Below are positions 59,604 to 64,000 of a stretch of DNA of 64,000 nucleotides, piece after piece; position 1 is the first letter of the stretch, and every line of letters begins with the position of its first letter. The notes under the pieces are model-generated. The model saw nothing but the letters and a program-made list of their open reading frames with translations. It was not told the DNA's origin and searched no databases. Source of the stretch: Flavobacteriales bacterium (GTDB lineage: Bacteria > Bacteroidota > Bacteroidia > UBA10329). Made by a program: the position numbers and the translations under genes. The stretch spans positions 42,571 to 106,570 of the forward strand of contig JAIOYP010000008.1 of assembly GCA_021741155.1 (NCBI GenBank), written 5' to 3'.

Positions 59604-60388
59604 TTTCTACAGAAATCAGCAATTAGTTCAAAGCATTCTTCTGGTGCTTCCAAATGCCCCATGTGACCGATATTTGGAACAATCTCAAGCCTAATATCAT
59701 CGCTGAGTGCCGCAATCTTCTTCACATCATCGGTAGAGATCACAGAGTCCAATTCGCCATGAATGATGAGCTTTCGGAACTTACCATTTTTCAGAATCTT
59801 CGTTCTGTCTTTGCGGTCTTTCATCCCACGGATGTTGGCAATGATGCCTTGGTCTGAGAAGTCATTGGCTATGTCGATCAGTGCCTGAATTTCATCGTTC
59901 AGATTCTTACGCGAATGTTCGGCAAACAGCGAAGGAATGGCGGCATTCACATAAACACCTTTATTCCGTTGCACAAGCCCGATCACGCGCTCGCGGTCTT
60001 TCTTCTTATCCTCCGAATCAGGATAGGTTGAAGAATGAAAGAGCGCCAATCCAGCAATCAGATCGGGCTGTTTTTCGGCCAATGCCAATGCCACATAACC
60101 GCCCATCGAATGTCCGATGACCGTGCATTTATCAACATTCTCGGTGAATAGGACGGTTGCCACCGCTGCCGCGTGCTCTTCCATGGAATGGGCATAACCT
60201 ACGTTTCCTGATTCGCCCTGTCCGAGCAAATCAATGGAAATAACCTCAAATGCTGAACTTAGCTTTTGGGCATAATCACTCCACATGCCGCGCTCCTCCA
60301 AAAACCCATGAAGCAGCACAACGGGTTGTCCAACACCGATGTGTGAATAAACCACCTCAACACCTTTATATTCTATGGTCTTTCGCAA
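59600..60388 (-). CDS. Alpha/beta hydrolase
   Basis: PVVLLHGFLEERGMW, VIGHSMGGYVALALAE, IGHMGHLEAPEEC. Confidence 0.9.
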   Translation of the reverse strand: MRKTIEYKGVEVVYSHIGVGQPVVLLHGFLEERGMWSDYAQKLSSAFEVISIDLLGQGESGNVGYAHSMEEHAAAVATVLFTENVDKCTVIGHSMGGYVALALAEKQPDLIAGLALFHSSTYPDSEDKKKDRERVIGLVQRNKGVYVNAAIPSLFAEHSRKNLNDEIQALIDIANDFSDQGIIANIRGMKDRKDRTKILKNGKFRKLIIHGELDSVISTDDVKKIAALSDDIRLEIVPNIGHMGHLEAPEECFELIADFCRN

Positions 60389-60460
60389 GCTAATTTTGTG
60401 AAGCGGTCAAAAGTACATACTAAGCCTAACACCAATCCGTTCATACTGCAGCTCTTTCCG

Positions 60461-61285
60461 ATGAAACGATACATTCCGATTTTTCTTGCCCTTCTATTCT
60501 CCATTTCTTGGTTTCGGTCAAGCGCGCAAGGCAAGTTGGGCGTTTTTGTCGGTGCAGGAATGATGACTTACACAGGCGATTTGCAGGAAAATCCGTGGCC
60601 GCATGGCAAAACCTTGTGCTGGACTGCGAACGCAGGTTTACATTGGCAAATCACACGCAGATGGGGATTGCAAATCAATTATACGATTGGGAAAGTTCAG
60701 GCAAGCGACCAATTTGCCAAGGCTGCAGATAGAATTGCCCGCGATTTGCGGTTCAGTTCCTTGCTGCATGAAATTGGAATTAGAGGAACGTTTGACATTC
60801 TTCCCAACGATTCTTGGAAGGTTTTGCCGTACATAACTGCTGGCGTTGCCGCGCTCAACTTTGAACCAAAACGTGATGGCGTTGCGCTTCGCGGAATGCA
60901 GAATGAAGGTGTGGCCTATTCAAATTGGAGCGTTAGCATCCCCACAGGATTAGGCGTGAAATGGCAAATAAACTGCCGCTGGGCTCTCAAAGGCGAATTC
61001 GTTTACCATTGGACTATTACCGATTATTTGGATGATGTGAGCGGAGATTATTTAACTCCAACTGGAGACCCCGACATTGACTTTTACCGCGATCCCGGAA
61101 ATGTGGCGTTAACGCGAGATTCGCGAGGAACATCCAAATGGAAAGACGGTTTTTGGGATTTGAATGTGGGCGTTATTTACTTCTTCCACGGATGTGGAAG
61201 CTCCAAAAAAGGCGGTCTTATTGAAGACTGCGAGGAGCTTTACAAGGATGTGGATTTGAAAGAACTACAGGAGCAGTATAAATAA
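60461..61285 (+). CDS. DUF6089-like outer-membrane beta-barrel protein
   Basis: Signal peptide; GVFVGAGMMTYTGDLQENPWPHGKT..GLHWQITRRWGLQINYTIGKVQ. Confidence 0.75.
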   Translation: MKRYIPIFLALLFSISWFRSSAQGKLGVFVGAGMMTYTGDLQENPWPHGKTLCWTANAGLHWQITRRWGLQINYTIGKVQASDQFAKAADRIARDLRFSSLLHEIGIRGTFDILPNDSWKVLPYITAGVAALNFEPKRDGVALRGMQNEGVAYSNWSVSIPTGLGVKWQINCRWALKGEFVYHWTITDYLDDVSGDYLTPTGDPDIDFYRDPGNVALTRDSRGTSKWKDGFWDLNVGVIYFFHGCGSSKKGGLIEDCEELYKDVDLKELQEQYK

Positions 61286-61294
61286 GAGCTGAGC

Positions 61295-62398
61295 TTAGTT
61301 CAACGCTTTCTTTATTGCGTCAACCGTCCGGTCAATGTGTTCTTCGCTCACAATTCCCATGTGGCCAACGCGGAAATATTGCGTTTTGTGTGAAGGCAGC
61401 AGGCCGCCAGCAATCACAACTCCGTTCTGACCAACTTTCCCTAGAAATTCGCCACCGTTTACGCCCTCAGGATAATACGGAGCGGTAAGCGTGTTTGCCT
61501 GAACTGTTTCCGACTTAGGAATGAATATCATTCCAAGTGAACGCATTTCATCTCTAAACTTGTTTGCGAGTCGTTTATGTCGGGCAAAGCGTGCGTCCAT
61601 TCCTTCAGCAAGAATGAGTTCTAAACTTCTTTCTAGTGCTTGAATCAAGTTGACTGGTGGCGTAGCGAAATAAGAAGGATTGCGTCCTTCATAGGCTTGC
61701 ATAATTGGAAGCCACAGACTCCAATCACAGAAATAATTACCAACGGCAGTTTTGCGGTTCCTCCAAGCGCTCATGGCTTTTTCGGAAGCAACTAAAAGTG
61801 CCAATCCTGGAGGAACGCCAACGGCTTTTTGAGAAGCCGTGACAACCACATCAATTCCCCATTCTTCTTGTCTGATTTCTTCTCCAGCAACAGAACAAAC
61901 GCCATCCAAAATGCTGAGGACGTTGTATTTCTGAGCCAATGCACCCATTGCTTTTGCATCAACCAAAACACTGGTGGAGGTATCGACATGCGTGAAAGTC
62001 ATTAGCTTGTAATTGCCAGAAGCAAGTTCAGCTTCTACTGTTTCTAATGGAACAACATCACCAACTTCCGATTGAAGGAACGTGACATTGGCACCATAGC
62101 GCTTTAGTAACTCAGCATAACGCTCTCCGAAATAACCTGTTGAAACGACCAACACATTATCGCCAGTTTCAATCAAATTGGCGCCAGCCATATCCATGGC
62201 AAGAGTTCCCGAACCAGCAACAATAAACGGTTGTCCGCTTGGAGCAAGCCAAACCTTACGCATCAATTCTAATGCACGGCCAAAAGATTCCATAAACGCG
62301 GGTGCCACGTGGCTTACGGTCGGTTGACCCAGTTTCTCCATCACCTCAGGCGCGAACTCAATCGGTCCCGGAATCATCAATAGTTTTCTTTCGCTCAT
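61295..62398 (-). CDS. Class V aminotransferase (alanine-glyoxylate aminotransferase-like)
   Basis: MIPGPIEFAPEVMEKLGQPTVSHVAPAF, VVTASQKAVGVPPGLALL, FRVGHMGIVSEEHI. Confidence 0.92.
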   Translation of the reverse strand: MSERKLLMIPGPIEFAPEVMEKLGQPTVSHVAPAFMESFGRALELMRKVWLAPSGQPFIVAGSGTLAMDMAGANLIETGDNVLVVSTGYFGERYAELLKRYGANVTFLQSEVGDVVPLETVEAELASGNYKLMTFTHVDTSTSVLVDAKAMGALAQKYNVLSILDGVCSVAGEEIRQEEWGIDVVVTASQKAVGVPPGLALLVASEKAMSAWRNRKTAVGNYFCDWSLWLPIMQAYEGRNPSYFATPPVNLIQALERSLELILAEGMDARFARHKRLANKFRDEMRSLGMIFIPKSETVQANTLTAPYYPEGVNGGEFLGKVGQNGVVIAGGLLPSHKTQYFRVGHMGIVSEEHIDRTVDAIKKALN

Positions 62399-62443
62399 GG
62401 TTTATCAGCGTTGCTTTAATAGGCGTAAATGTTTGTTTGTGTT

Positions 62444-63733
62444 TTAGGAGTTCATCAACTCCTCAATCTCCTCCACTTCCTTCGGGATGTTCTTCATCAG
62501 GTTGGTATTCCCCTTTTTCGTCACGAGAATATCATCTTCAATTCGAACTCCAATTCCTTCTTCCAGAATGTAGATCCCGGGTTCGCAGGTGAACACGTTT
62601 CCGTCTTCCATCGGAAGATTCCAATTACCTACATCATGCGTATCCAACCCAAGAAAATGGCTGGTGCCGTGCATGAAATACTTCTTGTACGCAGGCCATT
62701 TAGGGTCTTGGTTTTTGATGTCTGCTTTGTCAATCAGTTTTAAGGTTAGCAACTCATCTTGCATCAATAAACCAACCTCGGTGTGATATTCTTTAAGGAT
62801 TGTTCCCGGACGAATCATTTCAATCGCGGCCTTTTGAACACGCAGCACCGCGTTGTAAACGTCTTTTTGTCGCTTGCTGTATTTGCCACTCACTGGAATG
62901 GTGCGGGACAAATCAGCATCGTAATTCGCGTATTCCGCTCCAATATCCAACAGCAAAATATCTCCCTTTTTACATTGCTGATTGTTCTGAATGTAATGCA
63001 ACACGCACGAATTTCTACCCGAAGCTATGATTGGCTCGTAAGCAAAACCTTGCGCACGATTTCGAGTGAATTCATGGATTAGTTCTGCTTCTAATTCGTA
63101 CTCCCAAACGCCAGGTTTAACGGCTTTCAGAAGTCTGCGGAATCCTTTTTCGGTGATGTTGCAAGCTTCTTGAAGCAGAAGCGTTTCAAACTTCGATTTA
63201 ACGGCACGAATACGTTCCATCACAGGTGCGCATCTTCGGAATTTGTGTAGTGGATATTTCTCCATACACCATTTTACAAATCGCGCATCGCGGCTTTCCA
63301 CTTCAATCGTAGCTCTTCCGTGCTCGTTTGAGTTGAGGTAGATGTGTGAAGCTTCATTCACAATAGAATTAAAAACCCGATTGAAATCCTTCAACCAATA
63401 AACGGTTTGAACGCCTGATACTTGTTGCGCCTGTTCTACCGTCAATTTTGCGCCTTCCCAAATGGCAATGGTTTCGTTCGTTTCCTTCAAGAAAAGAACC
63501 TCACGATGATTTTCATCTCGTGCATTTGGCGCAAGAACCAAAATAGACTCTTCTTGATCAACCCCAGAGAGGTAAAACAAATCGCTATTCTGCTTGAATT
63601 TCATGTGGCCATCCGCGTTGGTGGGCATCACATCGTTGCTGTTGAAAACCGCCACACTTTGCGGAACGATGCCATCAATGAACCGCTTACGGTTGCTGAT
63701 GAATAATTCGTTGTCTATTCTGTCGTATCTCAT
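62444..63733 (-). CDS. Aminopeptidase P family metallopeptidase
   Basis: FYLSGVDQEESILVLAP, LLDIGAEYANYDADLSRTIPVSG, HGTSHFLGLDTHDVG, EPGIYI. Confidence 0.93.
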   Translation of the reverse strand: MRYDRIDNELFISNRKRFIDGIVPQSVAVFNSNDVMPTNADGHMKFKQNSDLFYLSGVDQEESILVLAPNARDENHREVLFLKETNETIAIWEGAKLTVEQAQQVSGVQTVYWLKDFNRVFNSIVNEASHIYLNSNEHGRATIEVESRDARFVKWCMEKYPLHKFRRCAPVMERIRAVKSKFETLLLQEACNITEKGFRRLLKAVKPGVWEYELEAELIHEFTRNRAQGFAYEPIIASGRNSCVLHYIQNNQQCKKGDILLLDIGAEYANYDADLSRTIPVSGKYSKRQKDVYNAVLRVQKAAIEMIRPGTILKEYHTEVGLLMQDELLTLKLIDKADIKNQDPKWPAYKKYFMHGTSHFLGLDTHDVGNWNLPMEDGNVFTCEPGIYILEEGIGVRIEDDILVTKKGNTNLMKNIPKEVEEIEELMNS

Positions 63734-63796
63734 GTTGCCAAAAGTAATAAAAGCCGTTACAGACCCTCATTACAGGCACGCGCCATTGGAGTACTC

Positions 63797-63829
63797 AGAG
63801 TCGTCAACTTTTAGAAAGTTGACGACTCT
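63797..63829. terminator. 15-bp perfect hairpin with 3-nt loop
   Basis: AGAGTCGTCAACTTT-TAG-AAAGTTGACGACTCT; upstream of the right-edge element. Confidence 0.6.
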
Positions 63830-63913
63830 ATGGACGAGTCTTACATCGGCATAATTGCATCTTGTCTACTCCTGAAATAGCCTGACACATTTTGAGGATA
63901 AAAACTCAAGAGA

Positions 63914-64000
63914 ATGGAAAGGAAAAAAGAATTCAGTACTACAGAAAAGCGCTGGATAATCAGAGAGCTAGAGGCTGGTCGGATGACCATGTCGGAGTCT
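63914..64000 (+). mobile_element. Start of a transposase-like ORF (IS3 OrfA-like HTH), truncated by window edge
   Basis: MERKKEFSTTEKRWIIRELEAGRMTMSES, HTH-like start as in IS3-family OrfA; only 29 codons visible. Confidence 0.5.

Noticed and set aside
1-64000. tRNA or rRNA genes
   Set aside because: No convincing T-loop/anticodon pairs or rRNA motifs noticed by eye; a tRNAscan-SE run would be decisive.

Overview
64 kb of a Bacteroidota chromosome. The lineage call is inferred from Por secretion (T9SS) tails, IPExxxVDY, DUF4296, SiaC/DUF1987 and TAnnTTTG promoters. The left ~35 kb and right ~10 kb are mostly ordinary chromosome: acpP-fabF-rnc-IPExxxVDY-pyk, cysS, pyrC, pgk, pheS, an acyl-CoA carboxylase, a TPR histidine kinase with response regulator, peptidases and an aminotransferase. 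HicAB sits at 9.3-9.9 kb, a truncated GH1 gene at the left edge, and the start of a probable insertion sequence at the right edge. The accessory part is ~37.2-53.2 kb. It holds large T9SS-secreted proteins (one with seven 285-bp tandem units), an eight-unit 42-bp array in which every unit contains a hairpin, and a ~48-bp dispersed repeat bordering two small ORFs. It also holds two separate cassettes whose flanks are near-perfect 40-44 bp direct copies of the 3' end of the neighbouring gene, an orphan T9SS tail fragment absent from the ORF track, and a MntA/HepT module whose HepT reads as frameshifted inside its RX4H motif. No tRNA, rRNA or CRISPR array was recognised. All family names come from reading translations by eye; no database search was run.
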